Source: Splendidivirga corallicola (lineage in GTDB: Bacteria > Bacteroidota > Bacteroidia > Cytophagales > Cyclobacteriaceae). Taken from it: 36,626 bases of DNA. The position numbers were made by a program, and so were the translations under genes. The stretch spans positions 1-36,626 of the forward strand of contig JAUJEA010000023.1 in the NCBI GenBank assembly GCA_030442035.1. The letters run 5' to 3'. Positions 7,132 through 15,683 of this stretch are shown here, piece by piece (position 1 is the stretch's first letter; the number at the start of each line of letters is the position of its first letter). The notes beneath the pieces are model-generated. The model was not told where the DNA came from and made no database searches. It worked only from the letters and a program-made list of their open reading frames with translations.

Positions 7132-8394
7132 ATGAACATAACCAAATTAAGTTGGAGTTACCTTAAGGCAAAACCGCTGAATACATTGCTCAATGTGATA
7201 CTTTTTACTTTGGGGATTGCCATCATTGTGGTGTTACTGCTTTTTAGCAAACAACTGGAAAATAAGCTTAATCAAAACACAAAAGGTATCGATTTGGTAG
7301 TGGGCGCTAAGGGTAGTCCACTACAAATTATTTTATGCAGCATTTTTCACATTGATTTTCCAACGGGTAATATACTTTTACAGGAGGCGGAGCAACTTAC
7401 CAAAAACCGGCAGGTGAAAAGTGTTATTCCACTGGCCTTAGGTGATAGCTATGGAGGTTACAGAATTGTGGGCACTTCAAGGGATTATCCTGCACTTTAT
7501 CAGATGGAACTGGAGCTAGGATCATGGTGGACTAAGGACATGGAAGTTACGTTGGGCTATAACGTTGCAAAACAATTAGGCCTGGAAATAGGTGCTGAAT
7601 TTGAAGGGCAACATGGACTGACAGATGATGGGCATTCACATGGAGAAATACTTTATAAAGTAGTTGGTTCGTTGAAAAGATCGGGTTCCGTGATGGATAA
7701 CTTAATATTCACCAATGTGCAAAGCGTTTGGGCTGTACATGAACATGAAAATGAACATGAGGAACTTCATTCACACAGCGAAGGGGACACTACCAATGCA
7801 ATCGCAAGTCGTGTGATACCTAACCTCCAATTGCATGAGGAGGACAGTTTGAAGGAAATTACCTCGTTACTTATTAAATACAGATCTCCGATGGGCGCTA
7901 TTCAATTGCCCAGGTATATCAATGGGAATACCAATATGCAGGCGGCTTCGCCGGCCTTTGAAGCGGCTCGTCTCTTTTCTTTGATTGGTGTTGGAGTGGA
8001 GGTAATTCAAGGTTTTGCCTACATTATTATTTTCATAGCCATGTTAAGTATTTTTATTGCTTTATACAACTCTTTGAAAGAGCGAAAATATGATCTGGCT
8101 ATTATGCGATCCATGGGAGCGACTAAAACCAAGTTGTTCATCAGCGTGATACTAGAGGGTATTTGGATTACTTTGTTAGGATCATTATTTGGTACACTTT
8201 TGGGCCATTTGACCATCGAAGGGATTAATATATTAGTTCCAACAACCAGTGAAACAGGAATCACCGGCCGGATATTTTTGGAAGAAGAATTATTGCTTCT
8301 GGTTGCCGGCCTGTTGGTAGGCCTGATCGCAGCAGTTATCCCGGCCATTCAAGTATTTAGAACAGACATTTCAGGTATTTTGGCGAAGGGTTGA
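7132..8394 (+). CDS. FtsX-like ABC permease with histidine-rich loops
   Basis: A 420-residue permease with the MacB/FtsX topology: one N-terminal membrane helix (about 18-40), a large extracytoplasmic domain (about 45-280) and three C-terminal helices (about 288-312, 335-360, 386-410), with the cytoplasmic YDLAIMRSMGAT motif of the FtsX family. The extracytoplasmic domain has two histidine-rich stretches: HGLTDDGHSHGE (His161, 168, 170) and VHEHENEHEELHSHSEGD (His203, 205, 209, 213, 215). These are unusual for LolCDE or MacB proteins and fit transient zinc binding. It ends the operon that begins at the CxxC protein. No terminator was seen after it. Confidence 0.88.
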   Translation: MNITKLSWSYLKAKPLNTLLNVILFTLGIAIIVVLLLFSKQLENKLNQNTKGIDLVVGAKGSPLQIILCSIFHIDFPTGNILLQEAEQLTKNRQVKSVIPLALGDSYGGYRIVGTSRDYPALYQMELELGSWWTKDMEVTLGYNVAKQLGLEIGAEFEGQHGLTDDGHSHGEILYKVVGSLKRSGSVMDNLIFTNVQSVWAVHEHENEHEELHSHSEGDTTNAIASRVIPNLQLHEEDSLKEITSLLIKYRSPMGAIQLPRYINGNTNMQAASPAFEAARLFSLIGVGVEVIQGFAYIIIFIAMLSIFIALYNSLKERKYDLAIMRSMGATKTKLFISVILEGIWITLLGSLFGTLLGHLTIEGINILVPTTSETGITGRIFLEEELLLLVAGLLVGLIAAVIPAIQVFRTDISGILAKG

Positions 8395-9363
8395 GTCCCT
8401 CTCAGTGCCAAGCCGAAAATCATAGCAGTTGATGATTAGAGGAATCTGTATATTATGCTGAAATGTGTTGATGGATTTTAAAAAATCATACTACAGGGAA
8501 TGGGCATTTCTCACTTATCGATACTCTGACTTTAAATCGAATTTAACCCCAACACATCAACACTTCATCACATCCGCACAATTCCATCAACCTTTCTATT
8601 TAACATTCACACTGGCCTAAACAAACATAAGCGTTGCAACATCTAATTGTCATTGGATCTCGCATTTTCTTGAACGTTTTAGATATAAAGTATTACTTTT
8701 TCCGGAAGAGCGCATGTATAAGAATCTCTTTAAATAATGGGATTAGAGCTTAAAATAACTTTGGTGAGTTAAAATATGATGTGAAACACCTTAGGTATCA
8801 TTAGCAATGCTCTTGTTTTTAAACACTTCCAATAATTGAAAAAAGGCTTTTGGATTGTATCAGGTAACTATTTTTAAGCTCTTTAAACTTTATGGTCACC
8901 AGGACTTATGATACGGGTCATTTGGCTAGTTATGGGAAATGGTAATTCCTTGTACTCTGTATACTTAATAGCAATCAAAGAAAAGCTCCTAATTGAACTA
9001 TAATCAATACTTTGAGTATAATGTTATCTATTGAAGTCCAAAAAGAATTAAGGGAAAACCCTATTGCCAGATATCCTAGCAAAACTGATCAATTACCTCA
9101 AATCACCCCTTGTAAGAAAATTAGCCAAGAGTCATCTCCAGGTTTGTTTATGAATATCCCTGACTGTGGTATGAACATGAATATGTTTCGCCAAGTACTT
9201 TGTCGTCTGTCAATCAAATCATCTATCTAAAAGGCCATCTCCCACAAGTAATATTTCAATTTGCTTCCATTTTAGGAATTTTCATAAAGCGGCTAATATT
9301 GAAATTCCACAATCAAAAGATGGAAATCTCAATAAATTTTGTTTAATTAAAAAAGTTAAAATT
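8395..9363. other. Long gene-poor spacer between the metal and signalling blocks
   Basis: About 970 bases without a convincing gene. The longest frame (9012-9230, TTG start, or ATG at 9021; 72 residues) matches no family I know and has no clear ribosome-binding site or promoter. Dispersed TGTTGATGG / CATCAAC-type sequences occur around 8465-8590 but do not form a convincing structure. It may be decayed coding DNA. Confidence 0.5.
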
Positions 9364-9717
9364 ATGGCGGTAGTAACTATTTACATTAAAGCTCAAGACA
9401 CAACGAGCGGTATGGTATTGGAACTAAGTGATAGCCAGGGGCATCATGGAATTAATGATATTACAACGGACATTGATCCGGGCGATACAGTGATCTGGCA
9501 ACGCACTTCAAATTCTCATATAGATGATCTTTCGGATATCTTTGCCAAAGAAGGTAGCCAATGTCTTTTTGTGAATGGAGGTCCTGCTAAAAACATGGAC
9601 GGAACCTGGTCAGGTGTGGTGAAGCAAAATGTGACTGGTGACGAAGATTACAATATTCAATATAAAGTGAATGGAACAACTTATTTGTGTGATCCGAAAC
9701 TTAGAATTAACAAATAA
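9364..9717 (+). CDS. Small beta-rich protein of unknown function
   Basis: A 117-residue protein with no signal peptide or membrane helix, so probably cytoplasmic. It is rich in alternating beta pattern, acidic, and contains SDSQGHHGINDITTDIDPGD and a late VNGTTYLCDPKLRIN segment. I do not recognise a named family. The DPGDTVIWQ stretch recalls cupredoxin-like and AidA-like beta sandwiches, but no metal ligand set can be assigned. An intrinsic terminator begins 20 bases after its stop codon, so it is normally transcribed alone, with only read-through into the sensor kinase that follows. A role linked to that kinase is possible but unproven. Confidence 0.7.
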   Translation: MAVVTIYIKAQDTTSGMVLELSDSQGHHGINDITTDIDPGDTVIWQRTSNSHIDDLSDIFAKEGSQCLFVNGGPAKNMDGTWSGVVKQNVTGDEDYNIQYKVNGTTYLCDPKLRINK

Positions 9718-11644
9718 AATAAATTATCAATGGCTTAAAAAGGCCTTTTTGACAGTAGGCCTTTTTTTATTGCCATATCTTTCTCTGTCACAAAATCAGA
9801 AGATAGCAGATAGTTTGGTCTCTATATTGATCAATGGATCAATTGAAGATTCAACAAGGCTTAAGCTTTTGGAAGAAATTACTTTCAATCAGACATCAAC
9901 AGATTCCATTCTTTTTTATTCAAATCTGCTCATACGAGAGGCTAAGTTGATTAATGATCATATTTATGTTCATAAGGGATACTATTATCAAGGAGAAGCA
10001 TACAAATTAAAAGGAGATTTGGAAAAAGCACTTAAAGCCTACTTTGATGCTTTAAGGATTCTAAAACAGTCTAATTTCAAGTCTGATGTGGGTACAACCT
10101 ACGCAGCAATTGCGGATACTTATTCAATTAATAAGAATCATAAAAATTCAATTTATTATTATAATGAAGCACTCAATATTTTAAGATCTCAAAATGATTC
10201 AATCTTTATAGCGACGGTTTTATTAAATGCTGGAGATGAATATTATAACTATGAGAAATTGGATTCAGCTTTCCTTTACTTTGAGGAGGCACATCTCATA
10301 TTCTTAAAGTTTAACTATGAAATAGGATTAGCTTATAGCCTTGGAAATATCGGTTTACTTTTTGCAAAACAGCAAAAATACGATTCCGCACAGATAAATA
10401 TTGAGAATGCAATCTCAATCCTCAATGGATTTGGAGATAATTATGCTATCTCCGATTATCAAATTCAAATGTCCTCTATTTTTCTTGAGAATAATGACTA
10501 CACCAGTGCTTTACAATATGCTACTAGTGGATATTTAACAGCCAAAAAAGAAGGCCTAAAAGAACAAATACGTGATGCCAGTTTAAAACTTTCCGAGCTA
10601 TACCAATCACAAGGAGATTTTCAAAAGGCACTCGAGTTTCAAGCACAATATTATGTCTATCGTGATAGTATCAGTAATGCTGAAACGATTCAAAGAATGG
10701 CTGACCTTCGAACCGAGTTCGAAGTTTCCAGAAAGCAGGCGGAGGTAGATCTATTAAGCAAAACAAAACAAATTCAACAGATTGTGGCTATTGGCCTGGT
10801 CATTGGATTACTATTAGTGGCAGGGCTCGCCTTTACCCTATATCGAGGAAACCAAAGAAAGAAACTGATCAACAATATCTTATCTGCTCAAAAGGAAGAA
10901 ATTGAGGTTCAAAATGACTTATTAGAAAATCTAAATAAAACCAAAGACCGTTTCTTCTCTATCATTTCCCATGATTTGAGAGGTCCGGTAAATTCCTTCA
11001 GAGGAGTTTCAAAGATTATCAGAAGTTATGTGGAGAAGGATCAGATGGATCAGTTGCTACATGTTACCGGGCTTGTTGATCAATCAGCCAATCAGCTTTC
11101 TTCATTATTGGATAACCTGTTGAACTGGGCATTGAGTCAGCAAGGCAATTTCCCATACAGGCCCGAAAAGCTTAGCGCGGCTTCCATGGCAAATGAGATC
11201 CAGGAAATTTTTGGAAACATTGCTTTGGCCAAGAACATTACGTTCAATAAAATAATTGAAGAGGATCCTGAGGTATGGGCTGATAGAAACAGTGCGCTCA
11301 CGATCCTTAGGAATCTTGTGAGCAATGCCATTAAATTTACACCGGAAGAAGGGGAAGTTACACTCACACTCGACATGCAAGATGGCTTTGCCGAATTCAG
11401 GATCTCAGATACAGGGGTAGGTATTCCCAAAGAAAAAATTAAGACTATATTCGAATTAAATGAAAAGAACAGTACCTATGGTACTGCTGGTGAAAAAGGA
11501 ACTGGTTTGGGCCTGATCCTAGTAAAAGAATTCGTGCAAATGAATGGTGGCGATATTCATATCGAAAGTGAAGAAGGTCAGGGAACCACCTTTATTGTTA
11601 CTTTGCCACTCAGCAAAGAACAATTGGTAATTAGTCATGAATAA
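9671..11644 (+). CDS. TPR-containing sensor histidine kinase
   Basis: A 657-residue kinase. From the ATG at 9671 it begins with about 20 residues that overlap the preceding gene by 47 bases in another frame, then an export segment (WLKKAFLTVGLFLLPYLSLSQ) and periplasmic tetratricopeptide repeats (about 60-335, with GEAYKLKGDLEKALKAYFDA and similar units). A membrane helix (about 370-392), a coiled coil, HisKA with ISHDLRGP (His434), an HATPase N box (RNLVSNAIKFTP), G1 DTGVGI and G2 GEKGTGLGLILV follow. No other ATG precedes the export segment. TTG at 9749 would leave a signal without basic residues, so 9671 or a non-standard start (for example ATT before NYQWLKK) is needed. A terminator hairpin lies inside this coding region (9737-9766). 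Probable partner: the LytTR regulator downstream. Confidence 0.87.
   Translation: MEQLICVIRNLELTNKINYQWLKKAFLTVGLFLLPYLSLSQNQKIADSLVSILINGSIEDSTRLKLLEEITFNQTSTDSILFYSNLLIREAKLINDHIYVHKGYYYQGEAYKLKGDLEKALKAYFDALRILKQSNFKSDVGTTYAAIADTYSINKNHKNSIYYYNEALNILRSQNDSIFIATVLLNAGDEYYNYEKLDSAFLYFEEAHLIFLKFNYEIGLAYSLGNIGLLFAKQQKYDSAQINIENAISILNGFGDNYAISDYQIQMSSIFLENNDYTSALQYATSGYLTAKKEGLKEQIRDASLKLSELYQSQGDFQKALEFQAQYYVYRDSISNAETIQRMADLRTEFEVSRKQAEVDLLSKTKQIQQIVAIGLVIGLLLVAGLAFTLYRGNQRKKLINNILSAQKEEIEVQNDLLENLNKTKDRFFSIISHDLRGPVNSFRGVSKIIRSYVEKDQMDQLLHVTGLVDQSANQLSSLLDNLLNWALSQQGNFPYRPEKLSAASMANEIQEIFGNIALAKNITFNKIIEEDPEVWADRNSALTILRNLVSNAIKFTPEEGEVTLTLDMQDGFAEFRISDTGVGIPKEKIKTIFELNEKNSTYGTAGEKGTGLGLILVKEFVQMNGGDIHIESEEGQGTTFIVTLPLSKEQLVISHE
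9737..9768 (+). terminator. Intrinsic terminator inside the kinase 5' coding region
   Basis: AAAAAGGCCT (9737-9746) and AGGCCTTTTT (9757-9766) form a 10-base-pair stem with a 10-base loop and further T residues. It is placed as the terminator of the small gene ending at 9717, yet it encodes part of the signal peptide of the TPR kinase. Confidence 0.8.
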
Positions 11645-11950
11645 GCCATTCTCAGAATTACAGAAGGTTAATCTCATAATTCAAAATTATCATTCCTGGT
11701 TGATGCCAGCATACATCCAGATCGGTAATTTTTTGCGAATTTTTCACCTGAATAAAGATAAACTTTGAATATTTAAATTTAGATTTTTTCCATATTTTGA
11801 AATGATACATAATTAATTGATTCCAAATAAATTACATTCTCTCATTGGGAATGTTGATGAATCTACAAAAGTCGATTATCAAATTAATTCAAATTTTTTT
11901 TGTAAGTTCCCCCCAGAAAATCATTTTTTTGGATTCAGACGGGCTTTAAG
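11645..11950. other. AT-rich spacer before the LytTR regulator
   Basis: 306 bases without a gene. It is very AT-rich, with A and T tracts, and presumably contains the promoter of the response regulator. Several sequences approach TAnnTTTG (for example TAAACTTTG near 11760) but none has a well-placed -33 partner. Confidence 0.5.
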
Positions 11951-12697
11951 GTGTCTATAGAGAATATTAGAATACTGATCGTTGAGGACGATCAATTGTT
12001 TGCGGAACAATTGAAACTCGAGCTGGAAGAAATGGGCTATTTAGTAATTGCGGTGGCAAATAATGCCAAAGCAGCTTTGCACTTTGCCAAGATTACGAAA
12101 CCTGAAATCATTTTGATGGATATTCATCTTTCAGGGTCCAAGGATGGCATAACAGTGGCCCAGGAGATTTATGCGCTTGATCCGGTACCGATTATTTTTG
12201 TTACTTCATTGATGGATCAGGAAACATTTGAAAGAGCTAAACAAGCTCATCCTTACGCCTATCTACTCAAGCCGGCAAATAAAGTCTCACTTCAACATTC
12301 TATTGAGCTTGCCATACAAAATTTCAATGAGGAACAGGAGAATAAAAAATATTCCCTGGAGCAATTTCCTTTCTTTCGTCAGAACTTATTGATCAGGCAA
12401 GGAAACAAACTTGTGAAATTGAACTTTGATGGTATCGAATTGATTGAGGTTGAAGAAAAATATTGCACCATTTTCACGGTCGATCAGAAATTCGTAGTTA
12501 GGATCTCACTCAAGGAACTTTTGGAAAAACTGCCTATAGATAAGTTTGTCAGGGTGCACAGGAATTATGTAGTGCATGGTGACAAGATCATTGCTATTGA
12601 TTTGGAGAAAAATCATGTACAAACCAAGTCAAAATCCTTGCCTTTAGGAAGAAAATATAGATCCGCCCTGTTAAATAGCCGAGGTTACATTTCTTAG
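11951..12697 (+). CDS. LytTR-family response regulator
   Basis: A 248-residue regulator. The receiver domain (about 5-125) has the acidic pocket Glu12/Asp13/Asp14, the phospho-acceptor Asp57 (LMDIHLSG), Thr85 and Lys107 (LLKP). A LytTR DNA-binding domain fills about 140-245, with the family pattern IELIEVEEKYCTIFT and FVRVHRNYVVH. It starts with GTG. It lies between two sensor kinases and is the only response regulator in the window, so it is the natural partner of the TPR kinase upstream and perhaps of the kinase downstream. LytTR proteins bind pairs of short direct repeats. None could be assigned here. Confidence 0.92.
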   Translation: MSIENIRILIVEDDQLFAEQLKLELEEMGYLVIAVANNAKAALHFAKITKPEIILMDIHLSGSKDGITVAQEIYALDPVPIIFVTSLMDQETFERAKQAHPYAYLLKPANKVSLQHSIELAIQNFNEEQENKKYSLEQFPFFRQNLLIRQGNKLVKLNFDGIELIEVEEKYCTIFTVDQKFVVRISLKELLEKLPIDKFVRVHRNYVVHGDKIIAIDLEKNHVQTKSKSLPLGRKYRSALLNSRGYIS

Positions 12698-12884
12698 GTT
12701 TTAACATTCGATTTTAGACTTATTAACAACCCGTAAATGGTTTGTCAAGAAAATGATTTTGCTCCTATTCTTTCGTTACCTATTGCAACGCTTTATGATC
12801 AGTTTATGCACTTTATGGACATCCAGGTGTATTTGAGACTAATTAATAATAGTTTGGCCATATGTTTTCGAAGCGTGATCAGAA

Positions 12885-13877
12885 ATGGTGGTTATGAGAA
12901 ATAAGTTCTTGAAGTACTTAAGTCCGGAGTATCAAAAAGATATTTTGCACCTATTGGTGGCACTTCTTGTAGTGTCAATTTTAGGAGGGACTAACCACAC
13001 TGCATCTCAGCAGATTATTTTCGCGACTTCTGTGCTTGTGTTTTTCTCAATCTTCCATCTTGAAAAAAAGGATAAGAAATTGTCCAAAGAGAACAGTCAG
13101 GATAAATCGAACCGTATCAAGGAAAAGGATGCAGAAATTGAAGAATTGCGGAAGGAAATAGAAGCATTGCAGCAAGCAAACACTTGTAAAGATGAGTTGT
13201 TAAAAATAATGGCTCATGATTTGAAGAGTCCCGTCGATCATATTTTGGGACTGGTGGAAATTATCAGGTTAGAGCCTGATATGGAGGCAGAGGAAAGGGA
13301 GGACACTGCACGTAAAATTGTAGAGGCAGGTGGCAATATAAAATTGCTCATAGATAATTTATTAAGATGGAGTTTGTCTAATCAGGGAAGGCTGAGTCCA
13401 AAAGTAAAAAAGGTTGATATTCCACATTTGATGGATTCTGTTTTTAGTCTGTACGGCCATCTGGCAGAAAAAAAGAATATACAGCTTATTAACAATATAC
13501 CCTCCCAGGTCTACATCATGGCTGATGAGGATCACATGTTTACCATCATGCGAAACATTGTGAACAATGCTCTGAAATATACGGATGAAGGAGGGATTGT
13601 GGAGGTGTCCAGTGATAAAGGTAAATCCCACGCTCATTTAAAAATAAAAGACAATGGTGTTGGAATTTCAAATGAAAAATTAGAATCCCTGTTTGATAAT
13701 ACGATAAAAAATAGTCGGTTAGGAACAGATGGCGAAAGTGGAAATGGAATAGGTTTAGCAATATGTGACCAATTGGTAAAACTCAATAAAGGAAGAATTC
13801 AAGTGAGTAGTGTGTTAGGAGAGGGTTCGGAATTTATCGTCTCAATCCCGATTCGTGGAGGTGTTAGCGCAATGTAA
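12885..13877 (+). CDS. Small membrane sensor histidine kinase
   Basis: A 330-residue kinase with two membrane helices close together (about 19-35 and 44-58) and almost no periplasmic loop, then a charged coiled coil (60-103), HisKA with IMAHDLKSP (His111), and HATPase with RNIVNNALKYTD, G1 DNGVGI and G2 GESGNGIGLAI. An alternative ATG at 12894 is preceded by GGTGG and may be the true start. There is no receiver. Its kinase core resembles that of the TPR kinase (shared RWSLSNQG / NWALSQQG after the HisKA helices), which suggests duplication and possibly a shared regulator. Confidence 0.88.
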   Translation: MVVMRNKFLKYLSPEYQKDILHLLVALLVVSILGGTNHTASQQIIFATSVLVFFSIFHLEKKDKKLSKENSQDKSNRIKEKDAEIEELRKEIEALQQANTCKDELLKIMAHDLKSPVDHILGLVEIIRLEPDMEAEEREDTARKIVEAGGNIKLLIDNLLRWSLSNQGRLSPKVKKVDIPHLMDSVFSLYGHLAEKKNIQLINNIPSQVYIMADEDHMFTIMRNIVNNALKYTDEGGIVEVSSDKGKSHAHLKIKDNGVGISNEKLESLFDNTIKNSRLGTDGESGNGIGLAICDQLVKLNKGRIQVSSVLGEGSEFIVSIPIRGGVSAM

Positions 13878-13996
13878 GGGAAATTAAAATAGACCTAATA
13901 GCCTGATCTTAGAAACAGGCGTAGATTTGCGCTTCCATCATAACCCCAATAAATGTTGACTTAAGAAAAAGCTCGGATATAATAATTCATTTTAAG

Positions 13997-14025
13997 GAGC
14001 CCGGTAGTGATATACGGGCTCTTTC
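13997..14025 (+). terminator. Intrinsic terminator after the second sensor kinase
   Basis: GAGCCCG (13997-14003) and CGGGCTC (14015-14021) form a GC-rich 7-base-pair stem with an 11-base loop, followed by TTTCT. It lies 120 bases after the kinase stop codon and isolates the signalling genes from the glycan cluster. Confidence 0.75.
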
Positions 14026-14107
14026 TGCGAGATATGGATAAAGAATTTTGAATGACTTTGAAGGTAGAGTCGAATGAATTCCAAATAACCTAGGCTATCG
14101 GATTTTG

Positions 14108-14136
14108 ACGTAAGTCTTTTACTAGACTCTTTACGT
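14108..14136. promoter_or_regulatory. Bulged hairpin upstream of the glycan-cluster promoter
   Basis: ACGTAAGTC (14108-14116) pairs with GAC (14125-14127) and TTACGT (14131-14136), leaving a 3-base bulge and an 8-base loop. There is no T tract directly after it on the plus strand. It may be a protein-binding site or a remnant structure. Confidence 0.3.
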
Positions 14137-14268
14137 TAAAAAAGTCTATGATTACCCAGTGTAAATTAGTGCAATCCGGTTTATACAACCATCCGTTGCT
14201 GTACTATTTTTAGTATGTAGTCAAAGATGTTTTCTTCTGAAGAAATTCTGAGATGGTATTTAATAAAA

Positions 14269-14299
14269 TTTGAAATATCACAAATTAGGAGTAAGTTTG
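14269..14299 (+). promoter_or_regulatory. Promoter of the glycan cluster
   Basis: TTTG (14269-14272), a 19-base spacer and TAAGTTTG (14292-14299) match the Bacteroidota consensus exactly. The expected start of transcription is around 14303-14306, giving a leader of about 15 bases before the first ATG at 14320. Confidence 0.75.
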
Positions 14300-14319
14300 G
14301 CCGTATTTGCTGAACCTAA

Positions 14320-15627
14320 ATGGAGGCCAAAGATATAATTATTACACCCCTTCTGATTATTTTAATATTTGCTGTGATTTATATCTTTAAAGCCAAAATT
14401 TCTAACGAAATACTTAGGAAGTATTTTTTCCTTGGCTTAATTGTAAAGATATTAGGAGCACTTAGCATAGGCTTTTTATATCAATTTTATTATGAGGGAG
14501 GTGATACTTTTGCCTACCATACACATGGTAGTCGTCATATATGGGAGGCGTTCATGGATTCTCCTATTGCAGGTTTGAAACTCTTATTTGCTGATGGTGT
14601 CCATTATCCTGATACCTATAGTTATTCCTCAAAAATATGGTATTATAAAGATCCAAGCGCCTATAACATAGTAAGAATATCAGCAATTTTTGACCTTCTC
14701 ACTTTCAGTACTTATTCGGCTACCGCAGTTCTGTTTTCCATAGCCACCTTTTCAGGAATTTGGGCTTTATTTTTGACATTTTATAAAATTTGTCCAAAGT
14801 TGCATTTTCAATTGGCGCTTGCCATTCTGTTTATGCCATCTGTGTTTCTGTGGGGATCTGGAATTTTAAAGGATAGTGTTACACTATGTTCATTAGGTTG
14901 GGCAACATACGCCGTTCATAAAGCCTTTTTCCTAAGGCGTCATGTTATTAGAAACTTAATTGTGTTTTTGATTGCTTGTTGTTTAATTTTTGCAATAAAA
15001 AAATACATTCTGCTAACCTTTCTACCTGCCGTTATTATCTGGATTTTCACTTATAAAATGGTTAAGATTCACAACTTGGTTTTAAAGATTTTAATAACAC
15101 CATTTATTTTACTAATAAGTGCTATGATAGCTTATTTTGCTATAACAAAAATTGGTGATGATGACCCCCGGTATGCTGTAGAAAATTTAGCAGAGACCGC
15201 TAAAACCACGGCGTACGACATCGCTTATTGGACTGGGAGAGATGCTGGTTCCACATACGAACTTGGTGAATTAGATGGCACTTTTTTAGGCCTTTTGAAG
15301 TTAGGACCAAAAGCAATAAACACAGCACTATTTCGACCATATTTATGGGAGATAAAAAGCCCTTTAATGATATTGTCGTCAATGGAAGCACTTATTTCAC
15401 TAAGCTTAACCATATATTTAATTTTCGCGACCAGGGTAATTGGTCTTAAGCTCATATTCAACAATCCAACTATTATTTTTTGTTTAGCTTTTTCATTAGT
15501 GTTTGCTTTTGCTGTGGGAGTATCCACCTTTAACTTTGGAACTCTTTCCAGATATAAAATTCCAATGATTCCTTATTATTTTACTGGAATGGCTTTTATA
15601 TATTACCACTTCAAAAATAGAAAATAA
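14320..15627 (+). CDS. Polytopic membrane protein, candidate Wzy polymerase
   Basis: A 435-residue integral membrane protein with about ten to eleven helices and one larger loop around residues 40-115 (GGDTFAYHTHGSRH, YPDTYSYSSKIWYY). Conserved-looking features include MPSVFLWGSGILKDS and a final loop NFGTLSRYKIPMIPYY. It opens the glycan cluster and precedes the flippase. Polymerases of the Wzy type are poorly conserved and are usually named from topology and context. This is the only candidate in the cluster, so Wzy is the best guess. A GT-C-type transferase using a lipid-linked donor is the main alternative. Confidence 0.6.
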   Translation: MEAKDIIITPLLIILIFAVIYIFKAKISNEILRKYFFLGLIVKILGALSIGFLYQFYYEGGDTFAYHTHGSRHIWEAFMDSPIAGLKLLFADGVHYPDTYSYSSKIWYYKDPSAYNIVRISAIFDLLTFSTYSATAVLFSIATFSGIWALFLTFYKICPKLHFQLALAILFMPSVFLWGSGILKDSVTLCSLGWATYAVHKAFFLRRHVIRNLIVFLIACCLIFAIKKYILLTFLPAVIIWIFTYKMVKIHNLVLKILITPFILLISAMIAYFAITKIGDDDPRYAVENLAETAKTTAYDIAYWTGRDAGSTYELGELDGTFLGLLKLGPKAINTALFRPYLWEIKSPLMILSSMEALISLSLTIYLIFATRVIGLKLIFNNPTIIFCLAFSLVFAFAVGVSTFNFGTLSRYKIPMIPYYFTGMAFIYYHFKNRK

Positions 15628-15683
15628 GTACTTTGCTAGTTTCATTGATCACCTAGAGTTAGAATTTATTTTAAACGATAACA

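Larger units (their letters stand above)
13878..14319. other. Intergenic region between the signalling block and the glycan cluster
   Basis: No gene seen. It contains a small hairpin (GCCTG...CAGGC near 13902), a strong terminator at 13997-14025, a bulged hairpin at 14108-14136 and the glycan-cluster promoter at 14269-14299. Confidence 0.6.

Noticed and set aside
8639-8652. GTTGCAAC near 8639 as a further operator site
   Set aside because: The half-sites are in the opposite order and unspaced, and it lies far from any gene start.
9012-9230. Open frame of 72 residues in the long spacer
   Set aside because: TTG or late ATG start, no recognisable domain, no ribosome-binding site, and composition like the surrounding non-coding DNA.
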